Counted from the stretch's first letter, positions 1-7,236 are shown. The stretch: 20,999 nt of DNA from an uncultured Fusobacterium sp. (GCF_905200055.1 NZ_CAJKIS010000043.1:1-20999); one strand, 5' to 3'. Notes: a model not told the origin generated them from the letters alone. Program-made: numbers and translations.

Positions 1-149
1 AAAATCTTTTCTTTTTTTTTAGGGTTTTCTAAAGCCATTTTTAATCCCCAACGACTTTTATAACCTAACATTTTTGGGAGTTCTGTCTCTAATTTTATAT
101 TATTTATGCAAGCCAAAGCTTTTAAATCATTATAATTATTTATTTCCAT
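1..149 (-). CDS. Unrecognised small prophage protein (partial, C-terminus off the window)
   Basis: The reading frame opens at ATG 149-147 behind AAGGAGGTCATTT, a strong ribosome binding site, and stays open to the left edge (49 codons seen). The visible part starts MEINNYNDLKALACINNIKL and has a short helical stretch ending GYKSRWGLKMAL, then a lysine-rich segment. I do not recognise the family; the size and charge would suit a small DNA-binding or regulatory protein. It is not part of the lysogeny operon to its right, because a terminator (232-253) and its own promoter with a repressor operator (170-198) lie between them. It therefore looks like the first gene of a second, leftward, repressor-controlled phage operon. 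Confidence 0.65.
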   Translation of the reverse strand, partial: MEINNYNDLKALACINNIKLETELPKMLGYKSRWGLKMALENPKKKEKI

Positions 150-169
150 AAATGACCTCCTTAAAATTA

Positions 170-198
170 ATACTAGCATTTTATTTGCAAAAACGCAA
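170..198 (-). promoter_or_regulatory. Leftward promoter with phage repressor operator (PL-like)
   Basis: On the minus strand TTGCGT (198-193) and TAGTAT (175-170) are 17 bases apart, a good sigma-70 promoter aimed at the gene at 149. The -35 lies inside the 14-bp palindrome TTGCAAAAACGCAA (185-198). This has the same TTGC-N6-GCAA form as the operators around the repressor gene 3 kb away, so repressor binding should block this promoter directly. Confidence 0.7.
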
Positions 199-231
199 GA
201 ACAATTTAAAAAACTTTTTCTTAAAATAAAA

Positions 232-253
232 AAAGCTAGAATTATCTAGCTTT
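232..253 (-). terminator. Intrinsic terminator of the lysogeny operon
   Basis: AAAGCTAGA-N4-TCTAGCTTT forms a 9-bp perfect stem. On the minus strand it is followed by a T-rich tract (TTTTTTATTTT). It lies 70 bases past the last leftward gene (stop at 324). Confidence 0.8.
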
Positions 254-323
254 AATTTTATCTATTTTTAAAAACAAACTTTACAGGGTTGCCTACCAAA
301 TACTTCACTTATATCAATTTCTA

Positions 324-935
324 TTATTTTTTTCCCATATTTACAATTGTAGTTGATGAAGCATTTTTTAATTGTTCTGGATTTTTAAATTCTATAACAG
401 TTGTAATATTACATGCAATATAAAAAGTTGAAGCAACTCCAATAAGAGATGTTCCAATAGTTATCCATAAAGCTAATATTGCTATTTTGAGATTTTTTTC
501 TTCATTTGTCAAAAACTTTGATTGTTTTATCTCTTTTAATTCATTAGAAATATAAAAATCTGAATATAAATTATAATAAATCATTCTTACAGTTGAAACT
601 TCTAAATTTATTTTTATTGTATCATCGTGATTGTATAAATTATAACTATAATTTTCTCTATAGTTATCTATAATTTTTTTCGTTTTTATAAATCTAAATA
701 GATTATTTTTTTTTAAAAATTCAAACAAAAAAAATAGTTCATATATTTTATTTTTGTCTTCTGAAAAATTTTTTGAATGAATAAAAATTTCATTTTTGGT
801 TATGAAAATTCCTACATTTTTATAATTTTTTTCTAAAATTTCTTCAAATAGATCTCTAAATAAAACATCAGTATTATTTGATTTAAACTCTACAATAGTC
901 TTTATAATTTTCTTTTGAATTTTATTATAAGCCAT
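324..935 (-). CDS. Unrecognised prophage membrane-anchored protein, 203 aa
   Basis: This is the last gene of the leftward lysogeny operon. It overlaps the gene before it by 11 bases, which suggests translational coupling. The protein has a Lys/Asn/Phe-rich soluble region (about residues 1-145), one strongly hydrophobic segment (about 148-172, starting AILALWITIGTSLIGVAS), and a short polar tail. I know of no family that matches. Accessory membrane proteins expressed from the repressor operon of a prophage are often superinfection-exclusion or anti-phage factors, so that is a reasonable working idea together with its overlapping partner. It is inference from position only. The strand is very poor in G and C even for this window. 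Confidence 0.75.
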   Translation of the reverse strand: MAYNKIQKKIIKTIVEFKSNNTDVLFRDLFEEILEKNYKNVGIFITKNEIFIHSKNFSEDKNKIYELFFLFEFLKKNNLFRFIKTKKIIDNYRENYSYNLYNHDDTIKINLEVSTVRMIYYNLYSDFYISNELKEIKQSKFLTNEEKNLKIAILALWITIGTSLIGVASTFYIACNITTVIEFKNPEQLKNASSTTIVNMGKK

Positions 936-1752
936 TTTTATTTTCCTTAAACTCTATTTCCAAGTTATTATTTATATATTCAAATTTAGCAATTATAAAT
1001 TTTCTCATATATTTTTCTGTTAATCCATTTTTCCCTTTTTCATCCTGAACTATAATAAAATTTTTTATTTTATATTCTTTTTTTAAAATTTCTATATCTC
1101 TTATTGCTTCTAAAAAATGAACTTTATCATTTACTCCTGTTAATAATTCTTCTTTTGATATATAATAATCATTATTTTCTGAAGCTAAATTAGAATTCTT
1201 TTCTTCTGATTTATCAATTTTTATAAAATTCAAACTATTTTTTTTATTATAGGAATCTACAAATTTTTTTATTTCTTCTGAAAAAATTTTCTTTTTATCT
1301 TCTGCCTTTAAATTAATAACTATATAATCATATATATAATTATAATACCTTACTACAGAAAAAATATATTTAAAAATTTCTTCTTTTAATTTATCATTAG
1401 CAATACCTTTATCTATTATTTTTTCTTGTAACAAGCTTGAAGCAATTTCATTTTCAGTTAAATAAATTTTCTCTATATTCTTTATTTTTTCGTTCCCTAA
1501 AATATAATTTTTTCTTAAAGTGATAAAGTTTATTTTTTCTCTTAATGCATCTTCAACTAAAAGATGTAATCTATTTTTTAAAATAATTTTCTCTTTATTT
1601 TTAAAATCTATTATTATATCTACCGCATCTCCTGTGTTTAAAAAGAGAGGCAACGATATTTCAAATTCTTCCGGAATAAACTCTTCACAATCAATTAAAT
1701 TTTGATATACTGGTATTATCAATTCCTCTAAAATAAATTTTTTATAATCCAT
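925..1752 (-). CDS. Unrecognised prophage accessory protein, 275 aa
   Basis: A soluble, Lys/Glu/Ile-rich protein with no signal peptide or membrane segment. The N-terminal 60 residues contain a beta-like run, SLPLFLNTGDAVDIIIDF. Residues about 175-200 are a polar linker, and a separate small domain follows (about 200-275). It overlaps the membrane protein gene at 324-935 by 11 bases and follows the 184-aa gene by 20 bases, so the three are probably one message with the repressor. No catalytic motif is visible. There is a faint resemblance to DUF1828-type domains, which occur in prophage and defence contexts, but I do not rely on it. Confidence 0.7.
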   Translation of the reverse strand: MDYKKFILEELIIPVYQNLIDCEEFIPEEFEISLPLFLNTGDAVDIIIDFKNKEKIILKNRLHLLVEDALREKINFITLRKNYILGNEKIKNIEKIYLTENEIASSLLQEKIIDKGIANDKLKEEIFKYIFSVVRYYNYIYDYIVINLKAEDKKKIFSEEIKKFVDSYNKKNSLNFIKIDKSEEKNSNLASENNDYYISKEELLTGVNDKVHFLEAIRDIEILKKEYKIKNFIIVQDEKGKNGLTEKYMRKFIIAKFEYINNNLEIEFKENKNGL

Positions 1753-1772
1753 ATTTTATTACTCCTCATTTT

Positions 1773-2327
1773 TTAAAGACATAAATTTTGACGCCTCATA
1801 TATATATTAGTATACTTATGTTTTTTCAAAAAATCTATTATTTTTTCTGGAATATTTTTAGTTTTATCTGTAAAAATTTTTTCTAATTCTATTCCTTCTG
1901 CAGTTCCAGGCGAACTTGTCATACAATTACTAATAACTTCTCCATTTTCATTAATTCTATCTACAGATATTTTCCAATATTTTTTCCCTTTATTTCCAGA
2001 TAATCGTTCTAGAAATTTTACTTTCTCTTTAATATAAATTATTGAGATTAAATAGAATCTTTTATTAGTTATACAGTAATAGTGAAAATGAAACATCATA
2101 TTTTCAATAAAGTCTTCTGAGTAATTATCTATGATCAATTTATCACATTCACATTTATTTTTAGTGGTTAAAGGAATTTTCATGTAATTGTTATCTATTT
2201 TTTTTATTTTATTAAATTCTTTTTTTCTTAACTTCTTAAATTCAATAGTACCATCTTCTTTTATAAATATATTATGTTTGCTTGCTATTTTAAAATCATT
2301 ATATCTAATTTTTATTTCTCCCTTCAT
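1773..2327 (-). CDS. Unrecognised prophage accessory protein, 184 aa
   Basis: Its ATG overlaps the stop of the ImmA-like gene by 4 bases (ATGA), typical of coupled translation. The protein is basic and soluble. A beta-rich N-terminus starts MKGEIKIRYNDFKIASKHNI, and the C-terminal third ends in a Lys/Arg-rich tail. A CEC pair lies near residue 59, with no other clear metal-site spacing. I cannot assign a function. The tight coupling to the metallopeptidase and repressor means it is made in the lysogen. Confidence 0.7.
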   Translation of the reverse strand: MKGEIKIRYNDFKIASKHNIFIKEDGTIEFKKLRKKEFNKIKKIDNNYMKIPLTTKNKCECDKLIIDNYSEDFIENMMFHFHYYCITNKRFYLISIIYIKEKVKFLERLSGNKGKKYWKISVDRINENGEVISNCMTSSPGTAEGIELEKIFTDKTKNIPEKIIDFLKKHKYTNIYMRRQNLCL

Positions 2328-2731
2328 CTCTTTTTCAATTCTCTCAACTGCTCCAATAACTTAATATCTAAGCTTGGATTCTCTATATAATCATCAATAT
2401 AGTCATATAAAAGCTCTACAGCAAACTTATTAGCCTCTTCTTCTAAAATACTTCTTCTAATAATTCTAGTATTTTTTAAGAAAAAATTAACTTCATCTAA
2501 TTGATGATATAAACAATGCCCTAATTCATGTGCACACACAAATGTTTGAGAAAAATAATCTAAATTCTCATTTATGCATATTAACTTCTTTCTCATTCTT
2601 TTGATTGAATAACCTTTTATTTCCCCAAGATCTGCAAATATAACTAATATTCCGAGGTATCTGCATAGTTTAAAGGGATTACTGGTTCCATACTTCTTTT
2701 TAAGATTTTTAACTCTTAATGGAATATTCAT
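2324..2731 (-). CDS. ImmA/IrrE-family zinc metallopeptidase
   Basis: The protein is 135 aa. The motif AHELGHCLYH carries the HEXXH zinc site, and EEEANKFAVELL downstream supplies the usual third acidic ligand and the conserved EA-FA helix of the family. ImmA-type peptidases cleave or antagonise the neighbouring phage or ICE repressor after DNA damage and so trigger induction. Family members are often about 120-170 aa, so this one looks complete. It lies 15 bases downstream of the repressor gene in the same operon, the classic immR-immA arrangement. The role in induction is inferred from the family and the neighbourhood. Confidence 0.88.
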   Translation of the reverse strand: MNIPLRVKNLKKKYGTSNPFKLCRYLGILVIFADLGEIKGYSIKRMRKKLICINENLDYFSQTFVCAHELGHCLYHQLDEVNFFLKNTRIIRRSILEEEANKFAVELLYDYIDDYIENPSLDIKLLEQLRELKKR

Positions 2732-2746
2732 AGTATCACCTTTAAA

Positions 2747-3178
2747 TTACTTTTTTCTTTTATTAGCTAATTTAATTTCAAAAAAAGCATCTTGAAGAGA
2801 ATTGAAAAATTTTTCCTTGTCTTCAAAAGAAACACCTTCATCTTGAAAGTATAAAACAGAATCATTCATAAAATCTTCATACTGATCTTTTTCTCTTTTA
2901 TTCAATTTTTTTATTCTAGGATCAACTTCATTATCTAAATATCCAAGTTGTTGAAATATACTAACATAATCTATACCATTAACTTTACATAATGCTCTTA
3001 AAAATTTAGGATTCATATTTTTTACAGTTCCATTTTCATAACGAGAAATATTACTAGCATCTAAATCAATATTATAATCGTTTTTTAACATTAACTGAAT
3101 ATCATCTAAACTATAATTATTTTCTTTTCTTTTTTCTTTAATGATGCTTCCAATTTTTTTATTAAGTTCGTTATTCAT
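2747..3178 (-). CDS. XRE-family phage repressor (CI/ImmR-like)
   Basis: The protein is 143 aa. Residues about 8-65 form an XRE helix-turn-helix: IIKEKRKENNYSLDDIQ, a second helix, then ASNISRYENG, the classic recognition helix followed by the YENG turn. The C-terminal part is acidic/basic mixed and lacks a LexA/CI autoprotease Ser-Lys dyad, which agrees with inactivation by the adjacent ImmA-like peptidase rather than self-cleavage. The start ATG follows AAGGAGGGAGCAAA. The gene is read leftward from a promoter at 3206-3234 that is itself overlapped by one of the operator palindromes, so it is probably autoregulated. Confidence 0.88.
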   Translation of the reverse strand: MNNELNKKIGSIIKEKRKENNYSLDDIQLMLKNDYNIDLDASNISRYENGTVKNMNPKFLRALCKVNGIDYVSIFQQLGYLDNEVDPRIKKLNKREKDQYEDFMNDSVLYFQDEGVSFEDKEKFFNSLQDAFFEIKLANKRKK

Positions 3179-3205
3179 TTTGCTCCCTCCTTACTTCTCA
3201 ATATA

Positions 3206-3234
3206 ATTATATTATATTTTTTGCGAATCCACAA
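3206..3234 (-). promoter_or_regulatory. Repressor promoter (PRM-like) with operator
   Basis: On the minus strand TTGTGG (3234-3229) and TATAAT (3211-3206) are separated by 17 bases. The -35 lies within an imperfect operator, TTGCGAATCCACAA (3221-3234). The repressor ATG is at 3178, giving a leader of about 20 bases. Confidence 0.75.
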
Positions 3235-3333
3235 AAAAACTTCTTGCGTTTTCGCTGAGTAAGTGTTATAATTTTATTGCAATAACGCAAAGATGTGTTA
3301 AATTTTTTTAAATAAATATTTGCGAATTTGCAA
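3221..3333. promoter_or_regulatory. Repressor operator array (four TTGC-N6-GCAA sites)
   Basis: Four 14-bp sites share the form TTGC-N6-GCAA: 3221-3234 (TTGCGAATCCACAA, imperfect right half), 3244-3257 (TTGCGTTTTCGCTG, imperfect right half), 3277-3290 (TTGCAATAACGCAA, perfect half-sites) and 3320-3333 (TTGCGAATTTGCAA, perfect half-sites). They cover both divergent promoters, the PR start region and the leader just upstream of the first early gene. A fifth perfect site is at 185-198. The grading of site quality suggests ordered occupancy. Confidence 0.75.
3244..3272 (+). promoter_or_regulatory. Early rightward promoter (PR-like)
   Basis: TTGCGT (3244-3249) and TATAAT (3267-3272) have a 17-base spacer. 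The -35 is embedded in an operator half-palindrome, TTGCGTTTTCGCTG (3244-3257), and a further operator starts 4 bases past the -10. It should fire the whole rightward early operon when the repressor is removed. Confidence 0.8.
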
Positions 3334-3344
3334 AAGGAGGAGCA

Positions 3345-3422
3345 ATGATAGCCTGGATTAAGAGATTGTTAAACTTTAAGATTAAGTTTTCGGAGGTGAA
3401 AACAAATGATAGAAATAGCTAA
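3345..3422 (+). CDS. Early leader ORF, 25 aa
   Basis: ATG 3345 follows AAAAGGAGGAGCA, an excellent ribosome binding site, and is the first start codon on the early rightward message. The peptide, MIAWIKRLLNFKIKFSEVKT and five more residues, is basic and amphipathic. It overlaps the next gene (start 3406) by 17 bases in another frame, so its translation would carry ribosomes into that start. I cannot tell whether the peptide itself acts or the ORF only couples translation. Confidence 0.5.
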   Translation: MIAWIKRLLNFKIKFSEVKTNDRNS

Positions 3423-3600
3423 TAAAATAATTGAAAGTATTGAATTCTTTGAACTTCAAGAAAAATGTACAGGACCTGATGATCCTTGGGAAAAGGTTAA
3501 AGAGGACTTCTTATATGAAGCGAAAAGAGGAAACAGTAATTCTAATTTTTGGAGTTTAGTTCGTTATTATTCTGAGATTTTAGAATGTTACACATGTTAA
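3406..3600 (+). CDS. Unrecognised first early phage protein, 64 aa
   Basis: It starts at ATG 3406 behind CGGAGGTGAAAACAA. The protein is small and acidic, with a helical N-terminus (MIEIANKIIESIEFFELQ), a DDPWEKVKEDF segment, and a C-terminus ending ECYTC. By position, as the first gene after the repressor-controlled early promoter, it is where many temperate phages encode a Cro- or antirepressor-like factor. I see no helix-turn-helix, so the function is open. A strong palindromic region follows its stop. Confidence 0.65.
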   Translation: MIEIANKIIESIEFFELQEKCTGPDDPWEKVKEDFLYEAKRGNSNSNFWSLVRYYSEILECYTC

Positions 3601-3615
3601 AAGAAAATAAAAAAA

Positions 3616-3639
3616 CTCTTTCTACTGGCATAGAAAGAG
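3616..3639 (-). terminator. Minus-strand intrinsic terminator inside the rightward early region
   Basis: CTCTTTCTA-N6-TAGAAAGAG is a 9-bp perfect stem. The T-run is on the minus strand (TTTTTTTATTTT), so it stops leftward transcription. There is no leftward gene to its right for many kilobases, so it probably insulates the immunity region from antisense transcription, or ends an unseen leftward RNA. Confidence 0.6.
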
Positions 3640-3644
3640 CTTCC

Positions 3645-3690
3645 AAAGTGATAACACTAATCCTAAATTAATGTTATCATATTTCACTTT
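3645..3690 (+). other. Nested palindrome in early leader between two genes
   Basis: AAAGTGATAACA pairs with TGTTATCA...CACTTT around a short AT loop, interrupted by a 5-base bulge on the 3' side. No T-run follows directly (AAAAATCAAC), so it is a poor terminator. It may be an antitermination, processing or protein-binding element. The gap 3601-3728 otherwise contains no gene. Confidence 0.5.
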
Positions 3691-3728
3691 AAAAATCAAC
3701 TTTTTTTAATCTATAGGAGAGTGAGAGT

Positions 3729-3863
3729 ATGAGAGTTAGAAAAATTGGGAAATATTGGTTTTGTTCTATTAAGGTTAATAATGAATGGGTAATTGGAAAA
3801 GGTATCACACTTCCAGATGCACATGCTGAATTAAAAAAGGCAGGTGTTGATCTATGGAAATAA
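3729..3863 (+). CDS. Unrecognised small phage protein, 44 aa
   Basis: It starts at ATG 3729 after AGGAGAGTGAGAGT. The peptide, MRVRKIGKYWFCSIKVNNEW then a short helix ending KKAGVDLWK, is basic with a compact beta-like N-terminal half. It overlaps the next start (3854) by 10 bases in a different frame, evidence that both are translated as a coupled pair. No family recognised. Confidence 0.6.
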   Translation: MRVRKIGKYWFCSIKVNNEWVIGKGITLPDAHAELKKAGVDLWK

Positions 3864-4174
3864 TTGATATTAAATTATCATTCAAAGGATATCTACTTGC
3901 TGAAATAAAATTTGATAGTGGGAAGATTGGAACTGTAAGAGTACTTAAAAATAAGCTGGATTCAACACTAAATACTAAAACTCAACAAAGAATTTTAAAT
4001 CTTTTAAGAGAGAAAGGGTATAAGTGGTTAGAGTCAAGATTCTTTGAAGAGAAACGTAAAAGAGATGTCGAGACTGATGAGTATTTGATAACAGTCTATA
4101 AAGAAAATATGGCAGAGTTAAAAGAAGTATGGCATGTTCTTAAAGGTTTCTTATTTGTTCAGGAGGTAGCTTAA
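3854..4174 (+). CDS. Unrecognised phage protein, 106 aa
   Basis: A soluble protein with a beta-rich first third (MEIIDIKLSFKGYLLAEIKF), a Lys/Arg-rich middle (SRFFEEKRKRDVETDEY) and a helical C-terminus. It starts inside the end of the 44-aa gene and ends 1 base before the Erf gene, so it is in the recombination/replication operon. Genes in this slot, just before erf/recT, are usually small early proteins without annotation. No catalytic motif is visible. Confidence 0.7.
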   Translation: MEIIDIKLSFKGYLLAEIKFDSGKIGTVRVLKNKLDSTLNTKTQQRILNLLREKGYKWLESRFFEEKRKRDVETDEYLITVYKENMAELKEVWHVLKGFLFVQEVA

Positions 4175-4175
4175 T

Positions 4176-4805
4176 ATGAGTATTTATAAAAAATTATTAA
4201 CAGTTCAAACAGCAGTAAAGGGATTAGGTAAAGATAAAAAAAGTTATGGTTATGATTATGTAACTGGAAATAAATTATTAAACTTTATTAAACCAATTTT
4301 AAATGAGCAGGGATTGATTTTAAAACAAGAGATCAGTTCAGTTGATACAGAGGTTGTAAATTATAGCTCAAAGCAAGGTGAAAAGACAGAGGTGCTTTAT
4401 AAAGTATGGTTAGATTTCACTTGGGTAGATGTTGAAACTGGTGAAAAGGATGTAAATAAATTCTTTGCAACTGGTATGAATGGATTTGAAAAAGGATTAG
4501 GTAGTGCATTAACCTATGCTGAAAGATACTTCTTATTGAAATACTTTCATATAGCTACTGATGAAGATGATATAGATAATCCTGAAAGAAAAAATGATGC
4601 TCCTATTACTCCAAAGATAAAAGTTATAGGAGAAGAAAAAGCTAAGGAAATGGAAAACTATATTATAAATAATCCTAGAAGATATAAAAATGGGATTAAT
4701 GATATATTAGCTTATTTTAAGATAAAAAATTTAAAAGATCTTAAAGTTGAAGATTTTGAAAGACTTGTTACTTGTCAATTTCATATAGAAAGATTAACAG
4801 CTTGA
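4176..4805 (+). CDS. erf: Erf-family single-strand annealing recombinase
   Basis: The protein is 209 aa. The N-terminal 130 residues have the ERF pattern: an initial helix with KKLLTVQTAVKGLGKD, YGYDYVTGNKLLNFIKPILN, GLILKQEISS, a beta-strand with WLDFTWVDVETGE, then the family core GFEKGLGSALTYAERYFLLK, followed by the acidic DEDDIDN end. ERF proteins are phage-encoded ring-forming annealing proteins, analogous to Red-beta, that drive recombination and genome circularisation. The C-terminal 60 residues are a separate small helical region of unclear role. It is followed by a hairpin and then the replication gene. Start chosen at ATG 4176 behind AGGAGGTAGCTTA. Confidence 0.85.
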   Translation: MSIYKKLLTVQTAVKGLGKDKKSYGYDYVTGNKLLNFIKPILNEQGLILKQEISSVDTEVVNYSSKQGEKTEVLYKVWLDFTWVDVETGEKDVNKFFATGMNGFEKGLGSALTYAERYFLLKYFHIATDEDDIDNPERKNDAPITPKIKVIGEEKAKEMENYIINNPRRYKNGINDILAYFKIKNLKDLKVEDFERLVTCQFHIERLTA

Positions 4806-4816
4806 GTTTTGAATGG

Positions 4817-4838
4817 GCTCTCTAAATAATTAGAGAGC
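4817..4838 (+). terminator. Hairpin between erf and the replication gene (weak terminator or attenuator)
   Basis: GCTCTCTAA-N4-TTAGAGAGC is a 9-bp perfect stem followed by TTATTAAAA, a weak U-tract. Since the downstream genes have no obvious promoter of their own, it probably reduces rather than stops transcription, or sets a processing site. Confidence 0.5.
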
Positions 4839-4869
4839 TTATTAAAAACTTAAAAAAGGAGGTGACATA

Positions 4870-5835
4870 ATGTCAGCAGGATTTTTCCAATTAGAAAATA
4901 TAGTGGTGGAAGGATATAGAGATGATGCTAATGACCCAATTAAAAAAGAGGTTTTTAGTAATATCTATGAAAAGATGATTTACATTGTATTATCTCGCCA
5001 TGCAAATAATAACAATGGTGTAGCTTATCCAAGCGTAGCTACTATAGCCAAAGAAGCTTTATGCAGTGTTACAACTGTGAAAAAGTGTATTAAAACTTTA
5101 GAAAATAAAGGACTTATATCTAAAACTTTAAGACCTAAATCAAATAAAGATAATAACACTAATTTATACATAATAAAAAAATTATCTGAAGTATTTAAAG
5201 ATATTTTTTTACCTCAGTCACAAGGCGACGTAGCTCAGTCACAGGATGACTACAAAGAAGAACTACATAAAAATAACTATATAGAAGATCATGATAATAA
5301 CAATTTTCATGCCAAAACTAAATTTTCTAAAAAAGTAAATCCTGACCTTGATACTTTTGAAGATCTATTTAAAAAAATTGGAATAAGTTTTACTACTAAA
5401 AATCAATTATCAGTGAAAGCTTTATTAAAGAAAATGTCAGTTAAACAAGTAACTAACTATTTAATAGAAACTTATGAAAATATTAAAAACTCTCCTGGAG
5501 TTATTAATATAGCTGGTCTTTTTTCTATGAAAATAGCTAAACAAGAAAGGCAGATGACTAAAACTGTTAGACAAAATATAGCTGCTAAAGAAAAAGAGAT
5601 TGAAGCAACTAAACAATTTGAAAAAAGAATACATTTAAATGATCCTATAACAGTATTTAATTCCCTTTCTCCCTCAGAGAGATTAAAGGTTGAAAAAAAG
5701 GCTCTATCAATGTTTATAGCTCAATCATCAGCTGATGAAAAGATAATGCTTACAATGAGGGAAAGAAACAATTTAATGTATTTGAATACTATAAAACTTC
5801 AATTAGAAAAGGCTTTAAAAGTAGAGGAAAGGTGA
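4870..5835 (+). CDS. Phage replication initiation/organiser protein with winged helix
   Basis: The protein is 321 aa. Residues about 30-105 form a winged-helix domain of the HTH_36 type common at the N-terminus of phage replisome organisers: EKMIYIVLSRHANNNNGVAY, PSVATIAKEALCSVTTVKKC, then IKTLENKGLISK before the wing. A polar linker (about 110-165) leads to a helical C-terminal domain with a long charged coiled-coil stretch (about 225-255). Such proteins bind the phage origin, which often lies within their own gene, and recruit the host helicase. It starts after AAAGGAGGTGACATA. The family role is well supported; the exact partner is not. Confidence 0.75.
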   Translation: MSAGFFQLENIVVEGYRDDANDPIKKEVFSNIYEKMIYIVLSRHANNNNGVAYPSVATIAKEALCSVTTVKKCIKTLENKGLISKTLRPKSNKDNNTNLYIIKKLSEVFKDIFLPQSQGDVAQSQDDYKEELHKNNYIEDHDNNNFHAKTKFSKKVNPDLDTFEDLFKKIGISFTTKNQLSVKALLKKMSVKQVTNYLIETYENIKNSPGVINIAGLFSMKIAKQERQMTKTVRQNIAAKEKEIEATKQFEKRIHLNDPITVFNSLSPSERLKVEKKALSMFIAQSSADEKIMLTMRERNNLMYLNTIKLQLEKALKVEER

Positions 5836-5841
5836 TTAATA

Positions 5842-6072
5842 GTGGTAAGTGAAGAAATTCTACATTTTTTTAAAACATTAAGATTAGATTCTCAACATTT
5901 GAAAAAGTTAGAAAACTGGGAAAGAAAATTCATTGTTGAAAGAGCTGAAGAGTTAAAAATAGAAGGGGTTAAAGAATTTCTACAAGGCTCTTGTAGATTG
6001 ATTGCTCCTAAAAGAAAGAAGGAAAAAAATGAGGAAACTAAAAACAAAAGAGAAGAAAAAAGAAGAATTTGA
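5842..6072 (+). CDS. Unrecognised small basic phage protein, 76 aa
   Basis: It starts at GTG 5842, six bases after the replication gene stop, with AAAGGTG upstream. The first 55 residues are helical (EEILHFFKTLRLDSQHLKKL). The tail is almost entirely Lys/Glu/Arg. Its position right after the winged-helix gene is where phages often encode a helicase loader or a small replication accessory protein, but there is no P-loop and it is too short for a DnaC-type loader. It overlaps the next gene by 44 bases in another frame. Confidence 0.6.
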   Translation: MVSEEILHFFKTLRLDSQHLKKLENWERKFIVERAEELKIEGVKEFLQGSCRLIAPKRKKEKNEETKNKREEKRRI

Positions 6073-6955
6073 CATTGTAAAGCATCGAGAACAAGCTATG
6101 TTAAATGCCCAAAGAATTCTTGAAAAAGAAGATGATTTTAAATTATTTGCAGCAATAATTAAAAATTCAGATTCTATGCCTATGCCTGTTGTTACAAGTA
6201 CAGCAGCTATATTAGCATCTATCACATCAGCTAGTTTTATAAAAGATAAAAATAAAAAAGCTAAAGCTGAAAATACAATTAGAATACAAGCAACTAAATA
6301 TCTTCATGAAATTGCTGGTGAATTACTTCCAAATGCTAATACTCATATATTTATGCTACTGTTAGAGTTAAATGAAATTATTTCAGACTATACAGAAGCT
6401 GAAAGCAAGTTAGGAACTGCTTTGGAAGAGCTAGCTTTAAAACATGATTATGATGCTGCTAAGGAACTATTATTAACTAAAACTAATTTTTTAGTAAAAC
6501 CAATTAAAGAGGTTTTAGGATATGAACCTGCATTTACTGGTAAACCTAAAGAAAAAGCTCAGGATTGCCTTAACTGGCTCTCTAAGACAATGGTTAGAAT
6601 GCTTAAATATAATAGTCCTGTTATTATCCATGAAACTCTTTATAACTCATTAGATAGTAATTTAGAAAAAACTTTAAATGAAATAAATAATAATTTTTCA
6701 TTCACTAAAGATGCAATAAGACTTTTCAAAGATGAAACTATTTTACTAAAAGAATTAGTTACTAGAGTTAAATTAATAAAAGGCTGGTTAAAAAAATTAG
6801 AAGTTGAAAATAAAGCTATTTCCCCTCTTGAATATAAAAAAGATTTAAGCCATTTAAAAAATACTTTAACAAGGATCATAAGCTTCTTTACTATCATTTA
6901 TAACTTGTTAAATTATGGTGAAGAAGAGGGAGAAAGCAAATTAAATTTTGTATAA
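6029..6955 (+). CDS. Unrecognised helical phage early protein, 308 aa
   Basis: I place the start at ATG 6029 behind GAAGGAAAAAA. The open frame reaches back to a TTG at 6002, but that start has no ribosome binding site. The protein starts with a basic run (MRKLKTKEKKKEEFD) and is otherwise mostly helical. A small Ala/Ser/Thr/Met-rich segment (about residues 48-70) is only moderately hydrophobic and probably not membrane-spanning. The C-terminal half is rich in Leu/Lys/Asn with coiled-coil character. It lies between replication genes and dut, so a DNA-metabolism role is likely. I cannot name one. Confidence 0.7.
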   Translation: MRKLKTKEKKKEEFDIVKHREQAMLNAQRILEKEDDFKLFAAIIKNSDSMPMPVVTSTAAILASITSASFIKDKNKKAKAENTIRIQATKYLHEIAGELLPNANTHIFMLLLELNEIISDYTEAESKLGTALEELALKHDYDAAKELLLTKTNFLVKPIKEVLGYEPAFTGKPKEKAQDCLNWLSKTMVRMLKYNSPVIIHETLYNSLDSNLEKTLNEINNNFSFTKDAIRLFKDETILLKELVTRVKLIKGWLKKLEVENKAISPLEYKKDLSHLKNTLTRIISFFTIIYNLLNYGEEEGESKLNFV

Positions 6956-6966
6956 ATGGAGGAAAA

Positions 6967-7236
6967 ATGAAGTTACTAACAAATGATGAGATTTTAGAGA
7001 TCTTAGAAGGAACAATAAGAAATTTAATACCTTATGCAATTATAACATTGGATACTAAAGAAGCTCCAGGTGGTGTTATTTTAACAAATAAGGAAATTAA
7101 AGATCTTTATAATGAGATTAGAAAGAATAAATATGAAAATACTGAAAATGATTTAATACTAGAAATTGTAGAATTCAAAGGAATAGAAAATAGCAAATAT
7201 TGGGGAGTGAATAAAAATGACTCAAGAAGAGTTTGA
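6967..7236 (+). CDS. Unrecognised phage protein, 89 aa
   Basis: It starts at ATG 6967 behind ATGGAGGAAAA, 11 bases after the previous stop. A small mixed-fold protein: MKLLTNDEILEILEGTIRNL, a beta-like middle (YAIITLDTKEAPGGVILT) and a charged end. Its last 20 bases overlap a possible 18-codon ORF. No family recognised. Confidence 0.65.
   Translation: MKLLTNDEILEILEGTIRNLIPYAIITLDTKEAPGGVILTNKEIKDLYNEIRKNKYENTENDLILEIVEFKGIENSKYWGVNKNDSRRV

Noticed and set aside
1520..1705. Plus-strand reading frame opposite the 275-aa gene
   Set aside because: It has no ribosome binding site, lies wholly antisense to a better gene and has low-complexity Phe/Ser/Ile composition.
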